Positions 22,743 through 34,197 of a stretch of DNA of 64,000 nt are shown one piece after another (position 1 is the stretch's first letter; each line of letters opens with the position of its first letter). The position numbers were made by a program, and so were the translations under genes. This stretch comes from Gigaspora rosea (Eukaryota > Glomeromycota > Glomeromycetes > Diversisporales > Gigasporaceae), in the NCBI GenBank assembly GCA_003550325.1, contig QKWP01001193.1, forward strand, positions 1 to 64,000, read 5' to 3'. The notes beneath the pieces are model-generated. The model was not told where the DNA came from. It saw only the letters and a list, made by a program, of their open reading frames with translations, and did not search any database.

Positions 22743-24460
22743 CTACTTCATAAATGTCACAGAAAAAGTACCTTCTCCAGATTTTGTATCTGGTAAAGCT
22801 GATTCTTGAATAATAGGTGAAAGTATTCCACCATCAGATCCGTAGCGAGTGGGGCTAATATAAGAAGTTTCGACATTTCTGGATGTTTGGCCTTCGCCAG
22901 CATTATTAAGAAGTTCAAAACCTAGTTCAAATAAGTATTGCTCGCATGCAGAGTACAACTCTTTTTCTAATTCGGCATCCTTTATTTGGTCGGCCACCCA
23001 TTTTACAGCACGCTCGCATTCATGTTTCCACTCGGATTCATATTTGTTTAATACGATATTAAAGTATTTAATCGTAAATGCGGTATTCCAGACGGAGGAA
23101 TCACATCCTCTTAGAACTGGGTTGCGAACATAGCGTTTAATAGGTTCACCGACATTAACTGCTGGAATCTGAAGATGATCAAAAATTAAAGCGTGAAGGG
23201 CGAATGATCCATCATTTCCTTGAGAAGTGAGAAGCGTACGAGGGTGATCTGGGGTAATTTGGGAACGAAGGAATTCATAAACAGCTTTGCGAGTATCATC
23301 ATCTGCCACAAGTGGAATAACTTGAATAGTCTCTCCTTTAACTACTGATCGTCTTTTAGTAAGGAGTGGTTGTCTATTTTTTTCATTAAGAACTTCGATA
23401 CCCTGTTTGATTAAGAATTGATCACATGCAGAGTATAATTCTTTTTCATCTTCAGGATTTTTACATTGTTCACTAATCCACGCTGCTGAACGATCACAGG
23501 CAGGTTTCCATTCTTGCTCGTAATCAACCAATACAATTCTTAAATATGTGATTGTAAGAGCTGTACACCATAAAGGAGAACCACTGTTTCTTAAGAACGA
23601 GCTTCCTACATAACGCTTGAGTGATTCAACGGCATTATCGCTTGAACGGATTTTAAGATGGTCAGAAATTGATTTATGTATGGTAAATGAACCGTTAGGT
23701 TCTTGAGAGTTACAAAGGATGCGAGCGACTTCCTCTGTGACATCATCACGAAGACTTTTGTGAACGGCTTTACGTGTTTCTTCGCTAACCTGAAGAACAA
23801 CAACATCAACCGTTTCATCAGGCTCAGTAACGATTCCACCTCGACTGTTAATGAGATCAACATCTTGAAGTAAATATTGTTCACAGGCGGAGTATAATTC
23901 CTTTTCTGTTTCAGCATCATCAACCTGTTCAGTTATCCAAGCACTGGCGCAGTTACAGGCATCACGCCATTCTTTCTCATGGTCCGTCAAAACATTTTTA
24001 AGATAATAAATTATAAAGGCTGTATGCCAAATTGAATTAGGAGAATTTCTAAGCTTCATACTACAAACATAACGTTTAAGAGATTCAACAGCATTGTCCG
24101 GCGAAGGAACTAATGGATAACTTGGCTACAGCGTTTGGAGAAAATGATCTATTGCTTTCTTGGTCAGAGCAAAGTGAACGAGCAAGTTCTTCCGTACCAT
24201 GAGTGTGTAAATCGTCGAAAACTGCTTTACGTGTTTCTTCATCGATATTAATTTTGACGATTCTGATTTTTCCGCATCTTTGACCTTTCTTGAATAAAGG
24301 CGACGGCTGCCTTGTTCAACAAAGTATTGTTTACACGCAGAATATAATTCTTTTTCTATTTTCTCATTGTTGATCTGTTTAGACAACCAATTACTAGCAC
24401 GATCACAAGTATAATGCCATTCATTTTCATGGTCTTTTAATATATTTTTAAGATAATAGA
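22743..24460 (-). pseudogene. Repeat-domain protein, C-terminal part (vWA5A-C-like repeats), copy 1
   Basis: This is the 3' part of the gene that starts at 29453. The longest open segment (24059-22743, 438 codons, ending TFMK) holds two full and parts of other ~137-residue repeats. Each repeat follows the pattern L..SQ..DGSF.L...I.DHL, then KRYV....LR...S.W.TA....YL..VL...E.EW...C.RA..W...Q, then ELYSAC.QYL. This pattern resembles the C-terminal helical region of vWA5A/VIT-type proteins; function unknown. One further repeat (24460-24126) is broken by a frameshift around 24250. At 24460 the reading frame meets a transposon, beyond which it continues at 26206. The last ~50 residues (TRYGSDGGILSPIIQESALP) are a non-repeat tail. 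Confidence 0.75.
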
Positions 24461-25430
24461 CCCTATGAGAAATTACAGCACGGAATAATACTGAAATACA
24501 CGGAAAAGTTTGAATACGTGACCACGCAAACTTGCACGTAAATATACACGGGACAATGCACGGGAAAGCAAGTTCATGGCACGTAAAAGGGCGCGGATTC
24601 CGTGCAACGCTGCACGTACTTACGTGCAATTTTATGTGTTTTCTCGTGCATTGTCTCGTGCATATTTACGTGCAGGTAACATATAATAGCATATGTCCAT
24701 ACATATATACATAATAACATATATCGTATATGCATTATTTTATTAACTAAATTTTATTATTTTATTAACTAAATTTTATAAGTTTTATTAACTAAATTTT
24801 GTATTTTATTAAATAACTTAATTATTTAATTATTTTATTAATTAAATTTTATAATACAAATAGTTTAATTTAATAATTTACATGCGAATAAGAAAATACT
24901 TCTAATTACTAAAACTACCGACTTTAAAAATAACCCAGCAACTAATAATATCGAAAAAAAAACAAAGTAATAGTACCAAAATGAAAGGTTTAAAAAAAAA
25001 TCGAAATGACTACTCTAGAAATAACTCCAATAGGGACAACTCCGATTGTGGCAACTCCAATGGCAGTAACTCAAGGGAGAGGCTAAAATGCAATAATATA
25101 CAGAGAGATAAAAAATAAAAGAAAAAAATAATAGTAAAAAAAAATAAAGCTGCGATACCACCAAAAATGATGAAAAACATACACCAAAAATGATAGTGAT
25201 TCCAAAAGAGTAGCTTCCAAGGCAATAACTCTAAAGGATGGTTTAAACAATGACAATAACTAAAAAAAATTATATAAAAATTAATGAGTTTTAAAAAAAA
25301 AAAATTATAAAAAAATATAAGATGATAAAAATGATAAGAGTAAAAAAAAAAAAAAAAAAGCAATATTTATTTGCTTACAAATCAAATGTAATTTGTGCGC
25401 GTCAATGCACGGAAATTATTATTGATAAGT

Positions 25431-25461
<31 letters not shown>

Positions 25462-26202
25462 CAACAAAATAAATGTTTTTGTGCGCGTCAATGCACGGAA
25501 TTTATAATCATTAAGAATCTTAACGATCATCACGTTAATGCACGGAATTATGATCGTTAAGGATCTTAATGATCATCATGTTAGTTAAGGATCTTAACAA
25601 TTGTGACAATTGTGATATCATGCACAAAAATTATGATCGTTAAGAATCTTAACGATTGTGACGATCACGATATTAATGCACTGAAATTATGATCGTTAAG
25701 GAGTCTTAACGATTGTGATGATCATACATTTTGTACAGAAATGATCGTTAAGAACCTTAACGATTGTGATGATCGTTACGTCAGTGAACTGAAACTTTCG
25801 TTAAGAATCTTAACGATTGTGCACGTCAAAGCACGAAAATTATGATTATGATCGTTAAGAATCTTAACGATTATGCATGTCAGTGCACGAAAATTATGAT
25901 CGTTAAGAATCTTAACGATTGTGCACGTTAGTGCACGAAATTTATGATCGTTAAGAATCTTAACGATTGTCACGTTAGTGCACGGAAATTATGTGATCAT
26001 TAAGATGAATACACGTCAATAAATGGTTATAATACTATGCACGATAGTGCACGGATTTCAATATTTCGTGTGATAACGTGTATTAAATTTTTTGGATAAT
26101 CAGTTTCCGTGCAGTTTCCGTGCAGTGATTATGAAACCCGTGCTTACCCGCATACAATTTCGTATTTTTACATGCATTCCCGTGTATCGAGTTTTCATAG
26201 GG
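24461..26202. mobile_element. Unassigned TIR element with 3-bp TSD and palindromic internal array
   Basis: The ends are CCCTATGAGAA and the inverse TTTTCATAGGG, flanked by AGA on both sides (24458-24460 and 26203-26205). Insertion is inside an exon; removing element plus one AGA restores an uninterrupted reading frame. Both sub-terminal regions are packed with TGCACG/CGTGCA words. Between 25500 and 25990 about ten ~50-bp units each hold the dyad GATCGTTAAGAATCTTAACG followed by TGCACG words. A-rich runs occupy 25090-25460. No transposase is encoded. A second copy lies reversed at 34198-35905. TSD length and sub-terminal repeats would suit a CACTA/CMC-like group, but the ends are not CACTA, so the class is open. 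Confidence 0.88.
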
Positions 26203-26205
26203 AGA

Positions 26206-27481
26206 TCGTAAAAGCGGTGTGCCAAACAGAATCATCACATCCTCTAAGTTTAGGATGACTAACGAACTTCTTGAGGGACTCAATAGTTTCTTCTGGTTTT
26301 ATATCGAGATGTTGGTTTATTAAAGGATTTACGGTAAAGGAACCGTCGTCTTTTTGAGTTTGACAAATTAAACGAGCAGTGTCGGGAGTGTTGATATCGG
26401 GGAAGGAACGTAAGCCTTCATGAATTTTTTGAAGAGTATCATTTGTAATGGCCTTTTCAATTTGATCACCAAGTTTAGCAGCCTTTTCATAAAGACCACC
26501 GAAAAAGTTTTCAACAGTCGGTATTTCATCTTTCTTATGCTCAATTGCATCCTGTTTCTTCTTCTCAATTACTTTGTCTGATACTTTATCAATTACGTAC
26601 TCATCAGCACATTCTATTAATTCCTCTTCAGTCTTTTTATCTCCAATTTGGTTAGAAAGATATTCACGTGCTTTATTATATTTGTCTCTCCAATCACCTT
26701 CATATTTAGGATGTGAAACGATTTCTTTGCATTTTTCGGGAGTGGATGATTCTTCAACAACGATGAGAGCTTCCGCTTTCTCATGATCATCATGTTTGTC
26801 CTTATCAAATGTAATGGCCTTTTCAATTTGTTCACCAAGTTTAGTAGCCTTTTCATAAATACCACCGAAAAAGCTTTGGGGTTTTTCAGTTTTAGGTATT
26901 TTATCTTACTTAAGATCAATTACGGTCTGTTTCTTTTCTTCAATTACTTTGTCTGTTATTTTATCAACTACGTACTCATCAGCACATTTTACAAATTCCT
27001 CTTCAGCATCTTTATCTCCAATTTGGTTAGAAAGATATTCACGAGCTTTATTATATTTATCTTACCAATAATCTTCATGTTGAGGCGCAGTATTTTTCAG
27101 ATATGAGAGGTTAACAGCAGTTGAAAGTAATGAAGGAAGTTCGGGTAATTGAAGTTTTTTATTAGTAAGGTTTCTTTTAAGTGTGGCAATAATATTTTCT
27201 TTGGGAGCACTTAGTTCGTTACACACTGTATCATCTAATTCAATACTGCCATCATCATTTTGGTTAGATACTATTTCTTGACATTTATCAGGAGAAGCTG
27301 CTTCTTGAACGATGGTTTGCCTTGTTTTTCTTATGATCTTTTTCAACCTTTTTAGTAGCATTATCAACAACATATCTATCAGTGCAATCAAATAATTCTT
27401 TTTCCGTTTCAGCATCTCCGATTTCTTTAGAAAGAAATTCACGAGCTTTTTTCTCTTTAGCTTCCCATAATTTTTTGTGAT
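26206..27481 (-). pseudogene. Repeat-domain protein, middle part, copy 1
   Basis: This minus-strand part joins the lectin/C2 exons (right) to the C-terminal repeats (left). It begins at 27481 after an acceptor (CTGTATCAG) in the phase left by the donor at 27620, reading DHKKLWEAKEKKAREFL. It then contains related repeat halves: NQNDDGSIELDD, DKYNKAREYLSNQIGD (twice, near 27055 and 26690), ADEYVVDK, FFGGLYEKA, and the full repeat start TQKDDGSFTVNPLINQHL near 26345. Lesions are a frameshift near 27325, an in-frame TAA near 27062 and another near 26905. The doubled DKYNKAREYLS segments indicate internal duplication. Frame continues through the transposon at 24461-26202 into the C-terminal part. 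Confidence 0.7.
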
Positions 27482-27619
27482 CTGATACAGTATCATATTT
27501 ATCGTGTTAACGAATTTTTGGTAAATAATAAATAATTAATAAATAATAATAAATATAATCAATATAATAATATTAAATATATAAATATAATAATTTAATA
27601 ATAAATAAAAGGGACATAC

Positions 27620-28673
27620 CAGGTACAATATCAAATCTGTCACGGACAACTTTTCTGCCGGTAGCAACTACAATTTCTTCAATTTCTAAATCGTTAATTT
27701 CTTTACTGATGAATTGTTCAGCACGTTCATAAATACCATCCCATTCACTTCTGTAATCTTTTAATAAGAAACGTAATAACCATAATATCATATTAGTTGT
27801 CCATACGGTTTGATTAATCTTTAAAATGCGGTCTTCACGGCATTGTTTTTTATACAATTCTAAGAGTTGTTCCTGAGATTCAAAACCAAATAGATTGGCC
27901 AATGTATCTGAAGGAGGAAAGCCACCATTTGGAGCTTGTAATGTGATAAGAACGTAAAATGCTGCACGGCCAAAAGGTTTTTCTTTAAGATTGGCGAAGA
28001 AATCAGGAGTAGGTTTTGGAAGAGGTTCCAATGGGAAAAATTTCGCTTTATAATGAATTTGACCTTGAATGGTAAGTTTTGCCCAACTAAAAATGTAATG
28101 CACGTAAAGATAATGGTTAAATTTTAATTATACATATATATGTATTATTTAATTTATTTTATTTATTTTTTTTTTTTTGTTAGTAAAATTTCATACTCAC
28201 ACGTCAATACCATTTGGAGTGCCTTCATAACAACCTTCTGAAACTTCTTTGACAAGTTCACCAGTAATATCTAAAATGCAATTTCCAAGCGGTTTATCTT
28301 TTATGAAAGCGTTAAAATCCATCACATCCAAAATGAACTTTTCGCCAATATATCTAACAGGTAAATAGTGAACTTCATTCCACACTGGATTCAAGTCATT
28401 GTATATGACTTTAGTTTGAGCGATAATGTCTTTGTTGTTACCAGAGTGGAATACTCGAACATAAGGGTCAGATTTTCCTAATTAATTTAATTTAATTAAT
28501 ATTTAAATTTAAATTGAATGAAATCGATTATTATAATAAATTTCGTGAACAGGATAAAGTATATTCACCAGCCAAGAAAGAATCGACATCTTTTAAACTT
28601 TTAGCACAAACCAATTCTAGTCTAACCACACCAATAGCAGCACCACCTAATAAAGGTATTAAATAATTAATTG

Positions 28674-28712
<39 letters not shown>

Positions 28713-29453
28713 TCTGTAGGAAAAGGAAAATTACTTTTCTTCACGGGATGGATGATGAATTGTGTAGCCAAAGGATGCTTGGAGGCTTTTGAAGCATCAG
28801 CAAGCACAACATGTTTGTCTTTAGCTTCGAGTACATATGGTTTATCTTTTAATTTAATATGCCCTTCTTTGGTAAGAGTCCACTTCTGGTTAGCAGCTTG
28901 ACTTCCACTTCTTCTATGATGAAGGACAAGATGACTTCCCGCTTTCACTATAGAAGGTAGGTTTTCGTTAAATTTACCGAGTCATAGTAAGGAAATTTCC
29001 CTGGTAGATGTTCATTGATCATCATGATTCTCGTGACCATTACAGCATTATATTACGTTTTCGTCCGTTTTTTTTTTTTTGACTTAACGCGCGATAGAAT
29101 AATTACAACAAAGATGACTTTTTAACCTACAATAAAGATAACGTACCCGATTCAGTTTCCAGGTATAAAGTTGTTTGTTTATTAATCAGAAAACCGTCAT
29201 CATAATGCCAAAGCTGATAACCATCATGTTCAGTGGTACTCTTTTGTTGAGCAATAATAACTTTGGATCCTTCTTTAACCGCACCCCAGCTCACGAAAAA
29301 ACCATGATCAACACCAACGACATAGTTTCGAGTGGAGGAAGCCGAGGAATGGCCTGAAGGAGAAGTAGTCTTAATGTAAAAGTCGTCTCCCTTAGGAAAC
29401 TCGAACTCGTACCAACCACCATAAGTGGTATCATCTTCATTTGTGTCAGCCAT
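27620..29453 (-). pseudogene. Beta-trefoil + C2 + repeat protein, N-terminal exons, copy 1
   Basis: Five exons can be traced. Exon 1 starts at ATG 29453 (MADTNEDD) and ends at a GT donor near 29152. Exon 2 (about 28949-28737, after CTATAG) has SHLVLHHRRSGS and NQKWTLTKEG, a ricin-B/beta-trefoil QxW-like signature that includes the end of exon 1 (GYQLWHYDDGFLINKQTTLY). Exons 3-4 (about 28653-28569 and 28480-28194) encode a C2 domain: RLELVCAKSLKDVDSFLAG, KSDPYVRVF, NDLNPVWNEVHYLPV, DVMDFNAFIKDKPLG. Exon 5 (28099-27620) holds the first helical repeat (LQAPNGGFPPSDTL, QTVWTTNMILWLLRFLLKDY). Splice phases agree throughout. C2 suggests lipid binding and the trefoil carbohydrate binding; both are inferences. 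These exons are intact, but the gene is broken downstream. Confidence 0.78.
28675..28711. repeat. ATT trinucleotide microsatellite in an intron
   Basis: A run of about eleven ATT units lies in the intron between the trefoil exon and the first C2 exon of copy 1. The equivalent intron of copy 2 (near 49265-49310) has interrupted ATT/AAT runs. Confidence 0.9.
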
Positions 29454-29737
29454 GAGAATATCTAATTCATTGATTAGATGATTGGATGCATTTCAGAAGA
29501 AGCTGATTCTTGAATGTGTCTCTCTTGGACTTTGAATTTAACAATTTAGCAATATATTATTTATGATCATAAAAATTTCAATTTACCAGATAAGGAAAAG
29601 TTGACTGGTTTGGAACCTATTTAATGAAAAGTTTTGAAAAATAAATTAGCAAATCTTTGAACTTTGTCTATCCTTTAAACCATTTTCATTCTGCAAATTA
29701 TCAAGAATGATCTGTGATTATCTATCGAATTGCAATA

Positions 29738-30401
29738 CAATAAAACCTCCATAAGCGCACCTCTATAAGTGCACACCCTTCTTATATGCACGTTATAGTT
29801 TAGTTCCAAGCTTGGGACTTAATGCTAAATGTACTCTCTATAAATGCACGTATTATATAATTATCTCTAAAATTTTTTCTACAATCACAGGTTGGATCAA
29901 TGAATACCGGGTACATACCGGGAGACAAATCTCTCGGTATGTACTCGATGTTCTACCATAGATCCACCCACCAAATACCTGTAGCATATCAGCAGCATAT
30001 TGGTTGCATATCCGGGAGATCGATACCGGTAACATAACAGTAACATACCAGGACATCCCGGTATCTTACTCTTAGTCCAAGGAGTGCTAAGAGTAAGATA
30101 CCGGGATGTCCTGGTGTGTTACTGTTATGTTACCGGTATCGATCTGCCTCTCGATATCTTTTGCAACCAATATGCTGCTGATATGCTACAGGTATTTGGC
30201 GGATCTATGGTAGAATATCGGGTACATACCGGGAGATTTGTCTCCCAGTATGTACCCGGTATTCATTGATTCAACCTGTGTATGGTCCCTACGAAAGTGA
30301 ATATAGAGAAATCTAGCATAATATAGTTCTTTGAGTGCACTCCTTCCCTAAGTGCATATATATATTCGGTCCCAGTGCGTGTACTTATAGAGGTTTTACT
30401 G
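29738..30401. mobile_element. pogo/Tigger-like MITE in a kinase intron, with an inner foldback
   Basis: The ends are CAATAAAACCTCCATAAG (left) and CTTATAGAGGTTTTACTG (right), flanked by TA. The orthologous element in unit 2 is 50342-50601 with CAGTAAAACCTCCATAAG ends, so the insertion predates the segmental duplication. Words of the form TAAGTGCAC/GTGCACT recur inside. Copy 1 is longer because a 399-base foldback sits inside it. It lies in the intron before the 30-base kinase exon. Confidence 0.85.
29882..30280. mobile_element. Foldback element: ~200-bp arms, nested in the MITE
   Basis: The 399 bases form one large inverted repeat centred near 30080. Left arm words CACAGGTTGGATCAATGAAT, ACCGGGTACATACCGGGAGA and GAGTAAGATACCGGGATGTC all recur inverted in the right arm. 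TA flanks both ends (29880-29881, 30281-30282). The unit 2 MITE has the empty TA site, so insertion followed the duplication. Open frames on both strands are by-products of the symmetry. Confidence 0.9.
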
Positions 30402-32329
30402 TATATTGCAGTATATTTTAGGTTTCCTGATGGATAGAGAGTTTAAAAGGATAAGATTGTGACTGAATTATAGGTATCCTTAAAATAAAATTTACCACAT
30501 GTATTGAAATCGTAATCTATTAAATAGAAAATTTTTAAGGAATAAATTAACATATGTTCAAATTTTAATTATGAAAATTTTAACTAAATTATAGGCATCA
30601 AATTTACTTTCTGTACGACTATCAAGGAAAGATTCAAAATTCTATAAATTTGAATTTGCATTAATCTAAATCTTTTATCGTTATTACCTTTTAGTGTTGT
30701 TAGCGGTATAGATCTTGACGTAACATAGTTAGATTGCAAGTAATTTGAATGCTTAGTATATTCTGATATGGATGAGTTGACTTGTTCGGAATCTATTTAA
30801 TTGAAAATTTTTGTGAAATAAATTAACATTTTTAAAATTTAGCAATCCTTTAAACTGTCTTTCATGCAAACCTGCTTATAAATTATCACAAGTGAGTTAT
30901 GATTTATTTATCGAATTGCAGTCTATTGTAACATAATTTAAGCTTTATTATGGATAATGAGACAGTTTAAAGGAGAAAATATAACTAAATTATAAACATA
31001 ATTTTACTTTCTATACCATTCGAGGGAGGATTCCAAAATGCTATCATTTAAAAATTACATGAATCGTATAAATTAAATTCTTTAAATTTAACTTAATCGT
31101 TATCTAAATGATTAATTACCTTTTCGTAAAGGTTTTTGTAAAGGACTTGGATCCTTAATCAATTCTTCATATTCATTTATCAAAAGCGATAAATCCGGTC
31201 TTTTTGATGGGTTTGCATCCCAACATCGTTCCATTATATTTTTATAAACCTTTGGTATCCCCTCTACGACTTTAGGACGAAGATTTTCGGAAACAATTTC
31301 ATGAGCTAAATGTATATCATGAGCTCGATCTGAGAATGGCCTCTCAAAAGATGTTAGCTCCCACATAATTGTGCCTAAACTATAGATATCTGATTCTTTT
31401 ATATACGGTTCGCCGCAGAGAACTTCTGGTGCAACATAAGGCAAAACACCAATAATACATTCTATGAAGAGTAAATTGATTCAGCAAATAACAAAGCGAT
31501 TTCAATTTATAGCTAAATAATTACAAATACTTGATGGAGAATCTATAGTTCTTGAAAACCCAAAGTCACTAATAAATATTTTTGTATCATTGTCAACAAC
31601 ATCAACGAGAATATTTCCGCAATGAAGATCTCGATAAATTACATCAGAATCGTGCAATTTATTTAACGATTTAGCAATATTAGAAATAATCTTTATTCTC
31701 TCTGGCCATGAGAGTTTAGAATTATCAATAAATTTCCTGAGATCACCGTGAATCGCACGTTTCATAACCATCGCATATTCATTCATTTCCGGATGCATCG
31801 TTAAACCGTAGAAAGGTATAGCGCACACTCCAAGAAATTTATAATGTATTTTAAACTATATTAAGTGATTTAATGGAGCAATAATTTAATATTGCACATT
31901 TGCAAATGATAATGTGGAATCAAATTATTAATGCTTATAATTACTTCATTTAAGACATTCGGAACCCAAATTTTTAGATTCCTTCAAAACTTTAAGGGCA
32001 ATATCAATATAAATTAATTCTTTATCATCGACAACTTCATCACCTTGTTCTAGTGGTTTCCATTCACCAATAAATACTCTCGAATAATTGCCTTCTGCAA
32101 TTGGATCATTTTTTATTAATTTAATGTGTGAATAGGGTATCCACTCAAGAAAATAGTCGCAATACTCTTTTTTAGACTCTTCTTTAGGCTTCGTATCTTC
32201 AATAAATGCGTCAATATCTTCGTTGCCACATGATGGAAATGGTCTATTAGAGAGAGAATTAGATCGACATATTTTTCTTGGATATCCGATCACCTTTCGT
32301 TTACAATTACAATGACAACAGAAATCCAT

Positions 32330-33710
32330 TTTTCAAAAAAAGTTATCACGTATTACTAACAGAGGCTAAAATCAAGTAAAATCCTTAAAATTGTACACAA
32401 AACTGTAGATGAAATTGATTATGTGACTCAACCTATTTGGGACGTATGTGGTCATTATTACATGTAGAGGAACCTTAATTTCAGTTACCAGTCACACATG
32501 ATTTTCATAAATTACACAAATCGACGAAATTGGATTTTTAAAAATTTGCCTAAAATCTTAGTTTCAACACTCAGTGGTCCTTAAAACAATTTGTTGCCGA
32601 GGTTTCTATGAATCAAATGGTATGAAGAATGCAAGCAACGAACCTCTCTATATAAAATACAACACTCCTGAAAGTGGATAATTATTTTGTTTACTCTCGT
32701 TTGATTCTTCTCGAGTTTGCAAGTTCTTGACTTAAAAAATAATTCGTTAGATGCGCCAAAATAAGAGCTTTCACCAAATTGCATCTTTGAAAGCTTGTAC
32801 ATTAGAGTTGTATTGAAGAAAATCAAGAAAACTGTTTGACCATATATAGATCACTTATTAATTCGATGTTTTTTTTTTATTTTTACTTGGTGAAAATTTT
32901 TTTATGCTATTTATGGTTGCTAATATTTATTATCTTTTATTTCTTTGCATCAATATAAGTATAAAAATGGTTATTTATTTATTTAATTTGATGATTATTT
33001 ATTAATCAATAGTATCTATTTAACATTAGGACAGACCAATTTAATTCGGTGGTTTACATTACCCCCCCTCCCCCCTCTTTTTATCCTCCCCCTCTTACTT
33101 ATAGAAATCACTTAATAAATTCGACAAAGAATCTGATTGGTCATTTGATCAGACAAACCAATCAAATTCTTTTATTGGATCCATTGATTGAGGTACTGTT
33201 CTTAAATGTTTTTAGCAAAGTTTTATCGAATATATAAAATACACGGCTTGCATGCCATTTCGGTAACAATGAAAAAAGTGTAATTGTGTTGGAATTATCA
33301 TGATTTTTATTTCTATAAAAAAATTCTGTTAAAACCTATTCGACACATAATACGTTTTAAGGTTGAGTTTGCATCGAATTTATCTTGATTCCTATCATGA
33401 ATTATTGTAAAAATTCTCATACTAAGTTTGCTCGCAATTCTAATAATCACAATGGTTAGAGTTGAATTACGTAGTTTACGTTGGAATTCTTTTAGTTTCT
33501 ACCACGAGTTACGGTTACAAACCTTACTGCCCTTGCACTTAGTAAAAGGGTACAAATAATGCCGAGATTTATAATGATTTGAAACAGCAAAGGTGAAACG
33601 AAAATATAATTGTGTGACTCACGTGATCATGCGATCGATCAAGGTTATCACGGAATCAGAGTGTTGGGAGGGGTTAATGAGATCGGGTACTGTTGCATCT
33701 AAAGGGCCCT
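32330..33710. other. Upstream region of kinase copy 1; no further gene
   Basis: The first ~150 bases (to about 32470) match the region upstream of kinase copy 2 (CCTATTTGGGACGT is shared) and may hold the promoter. Beyond that the units differ. At 33026-33065 a TTA followed by GACCAATTTAATTCGGTGG is the left end of a MITE related to the one at 33816, without a matching right end nearby. Confidence 0.45.
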
Positions 33711-33792
33711 ATCTAAAGTAGCGCCTGACTAAAATTAAGCCCATCTTCATGCATGCATTAAGTCGAAATTTTAGTCAGGCGCTACTTTAGAT
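33711..33792. mobile_element. 82-bp perfect-armed palindromic MITE
   Basis: Arms ATCTAAAGTAGCGCCTGACT+AAAATT and the exact inverse (26 bases each) enclose a 30-base loop containing ATGCATGCAT. It could fold into a long hairpin. No target duplication is clear. Confidence 0.7.
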
Positions 33793-33815
33793 ATACTTAT
33801 GTTATCCATATCTTA

Positions 33816-34128
33816 GGCGAGACCAATTCGATTCGGTAGTTTACATTACCCCTTTCTATTAGTAAATATTTTTGAGATACATGCATAATTTTGGTAATTT
33901 TAACCGGAGAACAGAACTTAATGCCGGGTAGAATTAAGAAGATTAGAAATTGCAATGTTCAGAAACTTTCCGAAGAGAAATTGAACGAACATAAAAGACG
34001 AGCGAGTGGAGCCCGATAATTTCCGATCGAGAAAAAAATTTTAAAGTTTACTATATATATGATGTTCCGCCCCCCCCTCTTTTGGGAAAGGAATGTAACG
34101 TAAACCACCGAATTAAATTGGTCTCGCC
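33816..34128. mobile_element. Tourist/Harbinger-like MITE with TTA target site
   Basis: The left end GGCGAGACCAATTCGATTCG and the inverted right end GGCGAGACCAATTTAATTCG match for over 35 bases (GGT-GTTTAC-TTAC continues). TTA flanks both sides (33813-33815, 34129-34131), the usual PIF/Harbinger target duplication. C-rich runs lie just inside both ends. Confidence 0.78.
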
Positions 34129-34197
34129 TTAGGGAGTTTTCAAGCAATTATCTCAATGTGGCTTATTGACCGTTGTAATGGATATTAAGTATATCGC

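Larger units (their letters stand above)
29474..32329 (-). pseudogene. Tyrosine-kinase-like protein kinase, copy 1 (frameshifted)
   Basis: The gene reads from ATG 32329 with exons at 32329-31945, 31855-31531, 31461-31120, 30792-30688, a 21-base exon 30516-30496, 30616-style short exon 29616-29587, and 29529-29474; all introns after the first three are phase 1. The N-terminus has a Cys cluster (CCHCNCKRK). Kinase motifs: AEGNYSRVFIGEW (Gly loop), ALKVL (Lys), YRDLHCGNIL (catalytic loop with Tyr in place of His), SDFG, APEVLCGEPYIKESDIYSLG and the RP end of SKRPDL. The tail reads TKHSNYLQSNYVTSRSIPLT. An extra A (AAAT instead of AAT in copy 2) next to the first donor creates a TGA at 31948-31946, so full-length protein is not expected unless this is a sequencing error. 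The stop lies 20 bases before the next gene's ATG. Confidence 0.82.

Noticed and set aside
25776..25973. Open frames over the dyad array (also 34427-34624)
   Set aside because: The repetitive peptide is a by-product of a repeat whose length keeps the frame; both strands are open.
25500..25990. Regular ~50-bp palindromic units resembling a CRISPR array
   Set aside because: Eukaryotic context, no unique spacers, units lie inside a TIR transposon present twice.
29853..30269. Two similar ORFs on opposite strands
   Set aside because: They are the two arms of the foldback read in mirror image.
29453..32329. One fused kinase-lectin-C2 gene
   Set aside because: The last kinase exon in the phase required by splicing stops before the lectin ATG in both copies; kept as an open question in the findings.
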